From assembly GCA_019448385.1 (NCBI GenBank), contig JAGTXO010000021.1:62001-126000 (forward strand): a stretch of 64,000 nucleotides of DNA, given 5' to 3'. The notes under the pieces were generated by a model. That model ran no database searches. It was given only the letters and a program-made list of their open reading frames with translations, and had not been told where the DNA came from. Shown here piece after piece: positions 39,073-48,280 of this stretch (position 1 is its first letter; each line of letters starts with the position of its first letter). The DNA comes from Diacronema lutheri (Eukaryota > Haptophyta > Pavlovophyceae > Pavlovales > Pavlovaceae). The translations under genes were made by a program, and so were the position numbers.

Positions 39073-42000
39073 TCAAAAGAGGCCGCGCGGGTTCGCAATC
39101 GTCGCGGGCGAAAGCCCGAGCGCGGGGGGGCAGTGCGGCGCGAGCTTCGCCGCCAAGTAGGCGCCCTGCGCGCGCCGCCCGTTGAGCGCGTCCCATTCCG
39201 TGTAGGGCACGTCGACGAGGGCATATCCCGCGGCGCGCAGCAGCCGCGCGCGCAGCCGGCGCACGGGTGCGTTCGCCGGCGCGTCATGCGTCGGGCCGTT
39301 GACCTCGAGCGCGACAGCGGCGTCACAGAGGAGGACATCAACGCGAAAGCCAAGCGGCCGGATGAGCGCCTCGAGATCGAAGGAGAGGCGCAGCTCGGCG
39401 CGCAGTGCCGTTGCGACCTGGAGGTGCAGTGCACTCGGCGAGGGCGGCGGCAGCGTGTCGCACGCCGCGCGCTCGGCGAGGAGGCGAAGTGCGGCCGGCA
39501 CGGGCGCGCCGACGTCGCCGTCGCGGGCCGCGCAATTGCTCCGCGCAGCCGCGTGCGCGTGCCCGCCACGAGGGCCGGCGGCTGCGCCGCTGCGTGGCGG
39601 GCCCGCCACGCAGAGCCCGCCAAGCCCGGCGGCGCGCGCGTCCGCTTCGAACGCGGCGAGCGCGACGTGCAGTCGCGCGAGCGCGCGCACGTCCGGCTGT
39701 AGGCGCACGCCGTGATCGGCGAGCCCATCGCCGTCGCCGGAAAGCGCACAGCGAACGCCGCCGCCGTCCGGCGGCGCGCTGGCGAGCGCGCGCGCCCACA
39801 CGCGCGGCACGTGCCGCTCGCGCTCGACCGCGTTGCGCGCGTCGCGCGCGGCCGCGTCGACCTGCGCGGTGAGCGCGAGCGCGTTTGCCGCGTGCACTTC
39901 CGCCGCGCCCCGCAACAGCGCGCGCAGCTCGCGGCTGTCCGGCCGCGCCGCGCGCGCGAGCGCGAGCGCCCACGCGACGTCGGCAAGTGCATGCAGCGGA
40001 AGCGCGCGCGCGCGCACGGCGGCGGCAAGGCTCAGGTCGGCGAGCGCGGCCGTCGCCGTCGCGGCCTGCCGCGCGTCACGGCGCCCGCCGGGCGCGCGCT
40101 TGGCGCCGTCGCCCACGTCGCCGCCCAGGCCGCCGCCAAAGCCGCCGCGCACGGCGCTGGCCGGCCACGGCGCGCCGTGCACTGCGTGCGCGATCGAGCA
40201 CGCGTCGCGCGCGTGGCCGTGCGATCGCGCGAGATGCGCGGGCGCCTCAGCGGCGCCCGCTTCGCCTGTGCTGTGCGCCGCGCGCTGCACAGCGTCCGCC
40301 TCGGCGACTGCCTCGGCCTCGGCGTACGGCGCAAGCGCGCGTGCGCAGGCGCCCAACTCCGCCGCCGGCATCCCCGGCAGGCGACGGCCAACGTCTGCGG
40401 CGAGAAGCGCGTGCAGCACGCCGAGGCGGGTCCACAAAAACGCCTCCGCGCCCAGCTCCACACCCGCACCCACGCCCTCCGTCGCGCCCGCCTCGTCGCA
40501 CGGAGGCGAGCCGTCGCCCACACCGCGCGCGCGCAGCCATCGTGCCCCACCGGCGAGTGCGCCGGGCGCCATGCTGCGACCGCCTCTGTCGTCGAGCCGC
40601 GCGGCGCTCGCGCCCAGCGGCGCGAGCGCCGACGCGCCGCACGCCGACGCGCCGCGCGCCGGTGCGCGGCGCACGTCCACGCCTCGCAGCGCGCCGAGCA
40701 GCTTGACAAGCTCTGCCGAGCGGAACGCGCGCACGCCACGCGCGCACGCGGCGGCGGCGATCGCGCAGAGCGCGAGCGAGACGCGCTCGAGCGGCGGCGC
40801 GGCGCACGGCTGGGGCGGCAGAGACCACGGACGGCACTCGTGCGCACCGGCTGTGCCCAGCGGCGGCGAGCCGGGCGCGAGCGGCGCGCGCTCCACCGTG
40901 CGCCCTTCCCGCCGCAGTCGTAGCCGAGCGCCGCGCGCGTACGCACGCAGCGCGTGCGCGAGCTCGCTCAGGTCGAGCGCGCTCGGCAGCGCGTGCGCCC
41001 ACGCGCCGCGCGGCGCGCCGCGCGCCGCGCCGCTCGACTCGCCGCGAGCGGCGCACGCGCGCTCCGAGTCGGGCGCCGCGTCGGCCATCGCGCGGGCGTC
41101 TGGCGCGGCGCGCTGCCGCGCGCTGAGCGCGCCCGCGACGAGCTGCGCACTCAGCTCGGCGAAGAGCGCGTGCGCACCCGCCTCCTGCGCGGCGACGGCG
41201 GCGCGCGTCGCTTGCGCTTCCGCCTCCGCCTCGACTGCCGCGCTCGCGCTGAGCGCGTGCACCACCACGCCCGCCGGCGTGTCGCGCGCACGCGCGGCGT
41301 CTGCGGTTGCATCCGCGAGCGCGCGCGCGACGGCGGAGGCGAGCCACGCGACATTGCGCGCGGCGAGCGGCGGCGGCGGTGTCGACAGCGGCAGCGGCGC
41401 GCCGCCCGGCGCGCCGTCGCGGCGCAGGCGGGCGGTCGCCTCATGCGCGATGGCGGCCATCGTGCCGCCGACGGCGCGCCTGGCGCGTGCGCGCTCGAGC
41501 TTGGCGTACGCGGACGGCGGGGGCGGCGCGCTGTCGTTCTCGCCCTCGTGTGCGCATGTGTGCGCGCGCGGCGCGCGCGAGAGCGCGCGCCCGAGCTGCG
41601 CGTACGCCCACGCGAGCGCGCCCAGGTCCGCGTCGGCGAGGGCGCGCAGCGTACGATGCCCGCCGTCGGGCAGCAGCGCACCGATGCCGGCCGCCGGTGC
41701 GTGCCACACGTCCTCGGCGAGGGCCGCGAGAAGGCGCGCGGCGGGGAGGAGGCTCGGCTCGTCGGCTGCACCGTCGGTTGCGCCGTCGGCGTGGGCGCGG
41801 GCGTCAAACTCGCCGCCGTCACCGCCTTTGGCGGCGCCGTGCTCGCGCAGGTCCGTGCGTGCCACGCCGCGCCCGCCGCGCCTGTCGGGCGGCGCGCGCT
41901 CGGGCAGCGCCGCGTCGACGTTGGCGTGGGCTGCGCCGATTGGAGTGCGCGCACCCGCACCGGCGCAGCCCGACGGCCGCTCGTCGCTGAGGAGCAGCTT

Positions 42001-42765
42001 GGCCACTGCCCACGCCGCGAGCGCGGATTCCGACGGAGCGAGCGGTCGCCCGACGGGTGCGCCGTGCGCGCCGGCGAGTCGGTCGCACAGCGCGCGGCAC
42101 ACGGCGTGCGCCGCGCGCGCGTCGGCGGGCGAAGCGAGCGGCACGCGCGCGCACGCCCACGCGACGCGCGCGAGCTCGGCCGTGCTCCAGCTCGAGAGCG
42201 CGCGCGCGAGCGACAATCCGCCATCATGGCGCGCCGCCGGGAGAGGCAGCGTCGCGGGCAGTCCAGCGTGTGCGCACGCGAGCGCGGCGGCTGCGAGCGT
42301 GCTCGGGCTGCGCGCCGCGCCGTCGACGGGCGCGATGTGCGCGCGCGCGTCGGTCCTGGCCTCGGCATACGCCGCGAGCGCGGCGGCCACGTCAGCGGCG
42401 AGCGAACGGCACTCCATGCTCTCCGGCAGCTGCGCGGCTGCGTCGAGCGACGCGGCGAGATCCCGCGGCGGCAACGTCTGGGCGTGTGCGCGCAGCAACG
42501 GCGCGATGCGCGCAAGCGGCGACGACGCCGCGCGCGCGAACGCGCGCCGCGCGGCTGGCGGGCACGGCGCGACCTCGGCGCATGCGCGCAGCCACGCCGC
42601 GTGCAGCTCCTCTGGAGGCGCGTCGGCGCGCAACGCGCCGAGCGTGCGGGCGGCTGCGCGCGCAGCGCGCTCGTCGGCCAGCACGGCGGCGGCGCGCGCG
42701 GACGCGGCGCGCGAGGCGCGCGCGACGAGCACCGGGCACGACACTCGACAGGCGAGCGCTCTCAT
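39073..42765 (-). CDS. RAP-domain protein, probable organelle RNA-processing factor
   Basis: 1230 residues in one exon, start MRALACRVSCPVLVARASRA (transit-peptide-like: Arg, Ala and Ser, no acids). The C-terminal ~60 residues are a RAP domain: RVDVLLCDAAVALEVNGPTHD, LLRAAGYALVDVPYTEWDAL, AYLAAKLAPH. The preceding region is Ala-rich with degenerate helical repeats (LAALAWAYAQLG-, ELAHALRAYARG-, VAWALALARA-like units), as in octotricopeptide/FASTK-type RAP proteins that stabilise or process plastid and mitochondrial transcripts. A foldback transposon starts 55 bp upstream of the ATG. The extreme alanine content keeps every other frame open over long stretches. RAP assignment is strong; repeat class moderate. 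Confidence 0.85.
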   Translation of the reverse strand: MRALACRVSCPVLVARASRAASARAAAVLADERAARAAARTLGALRADAPPEELHAAWLRACAEVAPCPPAARRAFARAASSPLARIAPLLRAHAQTLPPRDLAASLDAAAQLPESMECRSLAADVAAALAAYAEARTDARAHIAPVDGAARSPSTLAAAALACAHAGLPATLPLPAARHDGGLSLARALSSWSTAELARVAWACARVPLASPADARAAHAVCRALCDRLAGAHGAPVGRPLAPSESALAAWAVAKLLLSDERPSGCAGAGARTPIGAAHANVDAALPERAPPDRRGGRGVARTDLREHGAAKGGDGGEFDARAHADGATDGAADEPSLLPAARLLAALAEDVWHAPAAGIGALLPDGGHRTLRALADADLGALAWAYAQLGRALSRAPRAHTCAHEGENDSAPPPPSAYAKLERARARRAVGGTMAAIAHEATARLRRDGAPGGAPLPLSTPPPPLAARNVAWLASAVARALADATADAARARDTPAGVVVHALSASAAVEAEAEAQATRAAVAAQEAGAHALFAELSAQLVAGALSARQRAAPDARAMADAAPDSERACAARGESSGAARGAPRGAWAHALPSALDLSELAHALRAYARGARLRLRREGRTVERAPLAPGSPPLGTAGAHECRPWSLPPQPCAAPPLERVSLALCAIAAAACARGVRAFRSAELVKLLGALRGVDVRRAPARGASACGASALAPLGASAARLDDRGGRSMAPGALAGGARWLRARGVGDGSPPCDEAGATEGVGAGVELGAEAFLWTRLGVLHALLAADVGRRLPGMPAAELGACARALAPYAEAEAVAEADAVQRAAHSTGEAGAAEAPAHLARSHGHARDACSIAHAVHGAPWPASAVRGGFGGGLGGDVGDGAKRAPGGRRDARQAATATAALADLSLAAAVRARALPLHALADVAWALALARAARPDSRELRALLRGAAEVHAANALALTAQVDAAARDARNAVERERHVPRVWARALASAPPDGGGVRCALSGDGDGLADHGVRLQPDVRALARLHVALAAFEADARAAGLGGLCVAGPPRSGAAAGPRGGHAHAAARSNCAARDGDVGAPVPAALRLLAERAACDTLPPPSPSALHLQVATALRAELRLSFDLEALIRPLGFRVDVLLCDAAVALEVNGPTHDAPANAPVRRLRARLLRAAGYALVDVPYTEWDALNGRRAQGAYLAAKLAPHCPPALGLSPATIANPRGLF

Positions 42766-42819
42766 CTCCTCTCCGCCATCGCCTGTTGCGCTCGTGCACT
42801 TTTTCCGCCGTCCTACTTA

Positions 42820-43257
42820 CTGCCCGTTGGGTCTGAGTTCGCGGACGAAGGAATAGGAGAGACCCGCGCGCGAAAAAGCGAAAATGGCCGCGAGAGGTGC
42901 GCGCGCGCGTCGCGTCGGCCCCGCGGGAGGTGGCGCGGTGCGTGTCGCGCTATGCGTGTCGCCGCTGCGCGTGGGGGTTCCTGACATACCCGGGAACCCC
43001 GCTCTCATAACCGCGACACGTGCAGGCGGCGCGGCCGCAGCGCCGCGAGCGGCGTCATCATCGGCGTCGGTCGCGGGCACCGGCTCTCGGTCGAGGTCAT
43101 GAAGATCATCCTGTGGCGGCTATTTTCTCGGCAGGAGCGCGGTGAGGATCGCGGATGACCTCCACACATCCACCGACACGCTCACGGAGTCGATCGTCCG
43201 CGCCACCATCGAGCGGTACGAGGCCACCGGCATCGTCGATTCCCAGCCGAACAAGCC
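42820..43257 (+). repeat. Left 438-bp terminal inverted repeat
   Basis: Identity with the right arm ends exactly after AGCCGAACAAGCC (43257). It contains GGGTTCCTGACATACCCGGG (about 42974-42993), itself an imperfect palindrome. Confidence 0.9.
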
Positions 43258-43510
43258 GTGCGCGAAGCTCATGAGCGAGCTCGACCAGGAGCTGATGCTC
43301 GCGATCATGGCGGAGCAACCGTGACTTCACTTAAGCGAGATTGCGGCCGAGCTGCAGGCCGTCACGCTCAAGGCGTTCACGCGCGAGTACATTCACTACA
43401 ACCTCTGCGCCGCCGGCCTCTCGCTCAAGAAGATGCAGCGCGTCCAAGCGGCCCGCGACGAAGAAGAACACCTCGGGCATGCTGAGGAACAGCTGCGCGC
43501 GCTCGACGCT
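43142..43510 (+). pseudogene. Tc1/mariner-like transposase fragment (two HTH motifs, one in-frame stop)
   Basis: 43142-43318 encodes TESIVRATIERYEATGIVDS and a linker helix (ELDQELMLAIMAEQP), the first homeodomain-like HTH of Tc1/mariner transposases. A TGA at 43322-43324 follows. The same frame resumes LHLSEIAAELQAVTLKAFTR, then EYIHYNLCAAGLSLKKMQRV and AARDEEE, matching the second, winged HTH and its lead into the catalytic domain. The catalytic DDE region is not found; the frame becomes non-homologous near 43500. The stop could be decay or part of a lost intron. Confidence 0.7.
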
Positions 43511-45137
43511 GCTGTTGATGTGCTCAGCAGCCTTGATTCACGCCTGCGCGGTCGCATCCCAGCCAACTTTGCACAACTCGAGCGCCTGCGCGACCTGCTG
43601 CGCGAGCGCCACGCTCTGAGCGGCCGGCATAGTGGGAGCAATGGACTGCGGCGCCGGCACGGGCGCGGAGTAGGCATCGAACGCGCCGGCCCAGCCGCCC
43701 GACGCCACGAGGCCGCCGCCACCGACCTTGCCAGGGTGCTTGGGCGGGGGCGTCACCTCGACGACAAGGTAAAGAATGCAGATGTCCAAGTCCTGCTGCG
43801 CGCCGCTCGGCGCGTAAAACCTGCGCGCCACGTCGGCATCGTCGGTGATCAGCGTCAGGCGGACGAACACTGCGGGCGCGCCGACCTCTCGCTGATGCCG
43901 ATCCGGTAGAGCCGAAGGGAGTGAGGCGGCTGCGGCAGGTTGCCGTGAGTCGAGTCGTGCGTCGAGCGTAGGAGCGTGGTGAGCACGTCGCGGCTCTCGA
44001 CCAGCGCGTAAAAGCCGTCGGCTGCTTGTAGACCAACGAGAGCGCGTAGCGGCGCGGAAGCGCTTGCTTCGTCATCCTCACCGTCTTCGCCGGTCGAGCG
44101 CGATTAGCGGCGCGACGCGTCTCGCGCGCCGGGCCGGCGCGCCGACACATCGCTCGTCTCCGCCGTGCGCTCCTCAAGCTGCGCGGCTTTGATCTCCGCC
44201 GCCTTTGCGGCCGCCTCGTCCTTGTTGGCGCGCGTCTCAGCCGACCGGGCCTGCGCTTGCGCCTTCTCCCCGAGCGCAGGCGCAAAGTGCACCTTGTTCT
44301 CCTCTGCGTGCGCGCGGCCTCCGACTTGGCGAGCTCCGCGGCCTCCGCGCTATACTGAAGAGGAGCTTGGCCCTTTTTAAAGCTTGCACGCGAGTGATCG
44401 CATCGTTGTCCCCCGAGTTGGCGCCCAGCTTGACGCACAATGGCTCGCCCGGCTTGAGGGCATCAACGTAGAGGGCATCAACGTACGCGTCAAAGGACAC
44501 GAGGTACACGCGCAGCGTCTCAAAAGCCTTCCCCTCCTCCTCGGAGTCGTCCGCCACGACTTGAGCGAATCCTGCGCGGGCACCGCCGCAAGCCCACGCG
44601 CCGGCTCGTGCTCGTCCGGCTCGTGCTCGTCCGGCTCGGCCGCCGGCAGCGCGCTCGAGCTACCGGCCTTCGCGCCGGCCCCGCCGCCGGCGAGGGCGCG
44701 CACTGGAGCCGCTTTCTCGGGCGGCTTCGTTGCGCCAGCGCTGGGCTTGCGAGACGAGCGCTGCGGCAGCGCGCCAATTGTTGTAGGCGAGTACATGGTA
44801 ACCCTCGGCACGCGGGGTCGCGCGCCAGCCGGCGCCGAGGTCTCGCGCGCGCGATTGGCCTCGTCTTGGTCGGCCTTGCGCTTCGCTCGCGTCATCTCGT
44901 CGGCTATCGCCTTGTCCAACGGACCGGCGCGCGCGACCTTGACGCGACCAACGCCAACGCGCGCGCCGGCGTCCGCGTCCAAGCGGAGGGCCGCGAGCGC
45001 GCCTGCGCCGGCCGGCGGGCCGGGCGCGGCGGATGTCGCAGCTGCGGCGGCGGGGTCCTGGCCATCTTGGGAACCCGGGGCCGGCACGGCGACACCGTCC
45101 GCGACGCCGCCGTCCGCTGCCGGCTCACCGAGCGTGT
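43510..45137 (-). pseudogene. Unrecognised coding-like cargo inside the foldback transposon
   Basis: Minus-strand protein-like blocks, from the right arm inward: 44560-45130 (ADEMTRAKRKADQDEANRAR, VTMYSPTTIGALPQ, paired DEHEPDEHEP); 44340-44560 in another frame (FETLRVYLVSFDAYVDALYV, PGEPLCVKLGANSGDNDAIT); 44104-44290 (Ala/Glu/Lys coiled-coil); 43910-44080 (ALVGLQAADGFYALVESRDV); 43538-43870 (MFVRLTLITDDADVARRFYA, LDICILYLVVEV). They need at least three frame changes without good splice sites at each, so this is probably a captured host gene in decay, or one with exons I cannot resolve. No family recognised. Confidence 0.4.
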
Positions 45138-45575
45138 GGCTTGTTCGGCTGGGAATCGACGATGCCGGTGGCCTCGTACCGCTCGATGGTGGCGCGGACG
45201 ATCGACTCCGTGAGCGTGTCGGTGGATGTGTGGAGGTCATCCGCGATCCTCACCGCGCTCCTGCCGAGAAAATAGCCGCCACAGGATGATCTTCATGACC
45301 TCGACCGAGAGCCGGTGCCCGCGACCGACGCCGATGATGACGCCGCTCGCGGCGCTGCGGCCGCGCCGCCTGCACGTGTCGCGGTTATGAGAGCGGGGTT
45401 CCCGGGTATGTCAGGAACCCCCACGCGCAGCGGCGACACGCATAGCGCGACACGCACCGCGCCACCTCCCGCGGGGCCGACGCGACGCGCGCGCGCACCT
45501 CTCGCGGCCATTTTCGCTTTTTCGCGCGCGGGTCTCTCCTATTCCTTCGTCCGCGAACTCAGACCCAACGGGCAG
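45138..45575 (-). repeat. Right 438-bp terminal inverted repeat
   Basis: Reverse complement of 42820-43257; inner boundary at GGCTTGTTCGG (45138), outer boundary at CGGGCAG before the TA at 45576. Confidence 0.9.
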
Positions 45576-45647
45576 TAGACAAACTTGAAAACGTCTTGCC
45601 GCGGCTAGACGTCTCAAAAAGTGAAAATTCGGAGATCGCCGCGTGCC
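45576..45647. promoter_or_regulatory. Upstream region of PFK, between transposon end and ATG
   Basis: 72 bp with AACTTGAAAACGTCTTGCCG and, 12-30 nt before the ATG, CTCAAAAAGTGAAAATTCGG. The AAGTGAAAA motif recurs near other starts. The transposon has displaced anything further upstream. Confidence 0.4.
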
Positions 45648-46625
45648 ATGTCGGAGACGAACGCGCCAAAGACCGTTGCGATCCTCACGGCGGGCGGGCT
45701 CGCGCCGTGCCTCTCGTCGGCGGTGGGCTACCTGATTGAGCTGTACACGCAGCGCATGCCCTCGACGCGCATCATTTGCTACCGCTCGGGCTACAAGGGC
45801 CTCCTCCTCGGCGACTTCATCGAGGTCTCGCCGACGATCCGCGCGGAGTGCGGCACGCTGCACGCGCACGGCGGCTCGCCGATCGGCAACTCGCGCGTCA
45901 AGCTGACCAACGTGAAGGACTGCGTGAAGCGTGGCCTCGTCAAGGAGGGCGAGAACCCGCAGAAGGTCGCCGCCGACCAGCTCGTCAAAGACGGCGTCGA
46001 GGTGCTTCACACGATTGGCGGCGACGACACGTCGCTCGCGGCCGCCGCGCTCTCCGCCTTCCTCGCGACGAACGGGTACAATTTGACGGTGATCGGGCTG
46101 CCCAAGACGATCGACAACGACGTCGTCCCTGTCAAGCAATCCCTCGGCGCCGCCACCGCCGCCGACCACGGCGCCGCCTTCTTTGCCAACGTCGTCGCTG
46201 AGTCGACCGCAAACCCGTATGCGCGCGGCGGAGCGGCGCGCGCCGCGGCGCGGGCTTCCCGCGAGCGCCGCCGCACGGGATGCAACGGGGCGATCCCCGG
46301 GCTCACGCGTGCGCGCCTGCTTGACGGGGGCCGCAGCGTACACGCTCGCGCGTGCGCGTGGCGCTGCCTCGTCGCCCGCGCACACTCGGCTGGCCGGGGG
46401 CGAGGGTGGCGCACGAGACGACGGGAGCGGGCAGAGGCTCCAAACGAGATCACGAGAGCACGCGACAGTTGCGCCGCGCGCGCTCTGCCTGCCGTACACG
46501 CGCGCCCGTCGCCATGTGTCCGTGCCTCCCCCCCCCCCCCCCCCCAAACCCCAACCTCCTCCCCCATTCTCTTCGTTCACTCAGCGAGCGCGCGCCCGCA
46601 CTGCGCCGCCGTCTCGTACGCCTCG

Positions 46626-46662
<37 letters not shown>

Positions 46663-47954
46663 ACCCCAACCTCCTCCCCCATTCTCTTCGTTCACTCAGC
46701 GAGCGCGCGCCCGCACTGCGCCGCCGTCTCGTACGCCTCGCCAGGCGCATGTTCATCGTGCACGAGGTGATGGGCCGCGATTGCGGCTGGCTGACCGCCG
46801 CGACCGCGCGCGACTACACGACCAAGGTGCCGGCCGCTCCCGTGTTTCGCCGCCCCCTCGCCCGTGCGTCGCCGGTTGCGGCGCGGAGCGGTGCGCTTTG
46901 CGTGCATCCGCCCATCCGCCCACCCGCCATCGTTCTGCGCGCCCACGCGTGCGCGCGCGCTCCAAATCGGGCGCGCCGCCTCGTGTGCCCGTCGCGCACG
47001 TAGATTGAATCGAACCCGGTGCTGCCCGAGCTGTTCGTCGACACGCAGCGGCTTGGCGTGCACGCCGTCTACCTGCCCGAGATGGCGATCGACCTCGAGG
47101 CAGAGGGTCGGCGGCTCAAGGCGGTGATGGACGAGGTGAGGGCGCGACGGGCAGGGACGGGCGCGAGCGCGGTTTGGGCCAAGCGCGAGCCAAGGCGCGG
47201 GAGGGCACAGCGATGGCGGGAGGGCACAGCGATGGCGGCGCTCGACTCCGCGCCATGGCGCGCAGCGTGCTGCTCGCAGCCGACGGCGCGCGCCCGCGCG
47301 CGCCCGCGCGCCTCTGCGCGGCAGGTGGACTGCGTGAACATCTTCATCTCGGAGGGCGCGGGCGTTCGCGACGTCGTCAAGGAGCTCGAGACGCAGGGCA
47401 TCGAGGTGCCGCGCGACGCCTTTGGCCACTACAAGCTCGACGCGGTCAACGTGGGGAAATACTTTGCCGAGCAGTTCGCGACCCGGATCGGTCCGGCTGC
47501 GCACGCGCCGCGCGCGCGCACGCCCATGGCGTCCCGCCGCTGGCCTGTGCTTGGCGCTCAGCGCACCCGCTGTGCGCGCGCGCGCCGCGCCGCACCTGCG
47601 CGCTCGCGCCTGGCCCGACCGCGCCCGCCCGACCGCACGCCGCGAGCGGCGACAGGCGCCGAGAAGACGCTCGTGCAGAAGTCGGGCTACTTTGCGCGCT
47701 CGGCGGCGGCCAACGCGGAGGACCGCGCGCTCATCCGCCTCTGCTGCGACGAGGCCGTCTCGGCCGCCGTGCGGCGCGAGCCCGGCCTGATTGGGCACGA
47801 CGAGGAGCGTGGCGGCGCGCTCCGGCCAATCGAGTTCGAGCGGATCAAGGGCGGCAAGAGCTTCGATTTGAACACGCCGTGGTTCATCGAGCTGCTCGCA
47901 AAGTTCGGCCAGCCGAAGATGCCCAACGCCGAGCACTCTGGTCACGGCCATTAG
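45648..47954 (+). CDS. Pyrophosphate-type 6-phosphofructokinase
   Basis: About 415 residues in five exons: 45648-46216, 46745-46826, 47004-47135, 47325-47490, 47656-47954, all joining in frame with GT-AG borders. Motifs: TAGGLAPCLSSAVGY, GGDDT (the second Asp marks PPi-dependent rather than ATP-dependent enzymes), GLPKTIDNDV with PKTIDND in place of PGTIDND, EVMGRDCGWLTAATA, ISEGAGVRD, and the late block GAEKTLVQKSGYFARSAAAN. It interconverts fructose 6-phosphate and fructose 1,6-bisphosphate in the cytosol using PPi. Intron 1 (528 nt) carries two C runs and an 82-bp tandem duplication of its 3' end. A foldback transposon ends 72 bp before the ATG. Confidence 0.92.
46528..46742 (+). repeat. 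Tandem duplication of C-run plus 82-bp unit inside PFK intron 1
   Basis: C18 (46528-46545) + 82 bp (46546-46627), then C35 (46626-46660) + the same 82 bp (46661-46742). The unit runs from AAACCCCAACCTCC to GTCTCGTACGCCTCGCC. Copy 2 leads into the true acceptor CCAG|GCGCATG; copy 1 ends in poly-C where the AG would be. Confidence 0.92.
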
Positions 47955-48280
47955 CCACCGCGTCCGCCATCGCGCTCAGCCCGCGCCGTGCGCGCCGAGC
48001 CGCCGCTGCCGCCGCTGCACGCAGCTGGCAGAACGTGGCGGCGGCTCTCGGCGCAGAACGCAGCGCGCAGAAGCACGGTCGCGCGCTCTCGCGCTCTGCG
48101 CGCGGCGTGGTCAGCATGCGACACGTGTGGCCCATGCGCTGTAGGCACATTCGCGCGGCGCGGCTCGCACGTCGATGAAGGTGCATTCACTGCACTGGCG
48201 CGTGCATCGATGACGATGCACTTTTCTTCCCTCGGCCCACTTCCGCACAGCGTCTACGGCTGTCCGCCCCACCAAAAGGT
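47955..48280. other. Convergent spacer between PFK and the coiled-coil gene
   Basis: 326 bp, both flanking genes ending here. GC-rich with one AT-richer patch near 48215-48235 (GATGCACTTTTCTTCCC). No gene or terminator-like signal I can defend. Confidence 0.4.

Larger units (their letters stand above)
42820..45575. mobile_element. Foldback Tc1/mariner-type transposon, 2756 bp, with internal cargo
   Basis: Ends start CTGCCCGTTGGGTCTGAG and are flanked by TA (42818-42819, 45576-45577), the Tc1/mariner target duplication. The 438-bp arms (42820-43257 and 45138-45575) look identical on inspection and share a CGTTGGGT core near their tips with the element at 1027-2044. Each arm encodes the same transposase first HTH. 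The left arm continues into a second HTH, but no DDE catalytic region follows. The 1.88-kb interior is instead occupied by unrelated coding-like sequence on the minus strand. Identical arms imply recent mobility or arm homogenisation. Non-autonomous as it stands. It sits 55 bp from the RAP gene start and 73 bp from the PFK start. Confidence 0.9.

Noticed and set aside
39833-42856. 1007-codon plus-strand frame opposite the RAP gene
   Set aside because: Composition is Ala/Ser/Arg only, with no domain. In CG-rich, Ala-rich genes the antisense frames stay open by codon bias; the minus strand has a clear RAP domain.
43538-43870. Stand-alone gene (MFVRLTLITDDADVARRFYA...)
   Set aside because: No promoter or separate context; it is one of several blocks of the cargo inside the transposon, in changing frames.
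46990-47020. tRNA T-arm-like sequence (GGGTTCGATTC on the minus strand)
   Set aside because: It lies inside PFK exon 3 (IESNPVLPEL) and no acceptor stem, anticodon arm or D-arm can be drawn around it.
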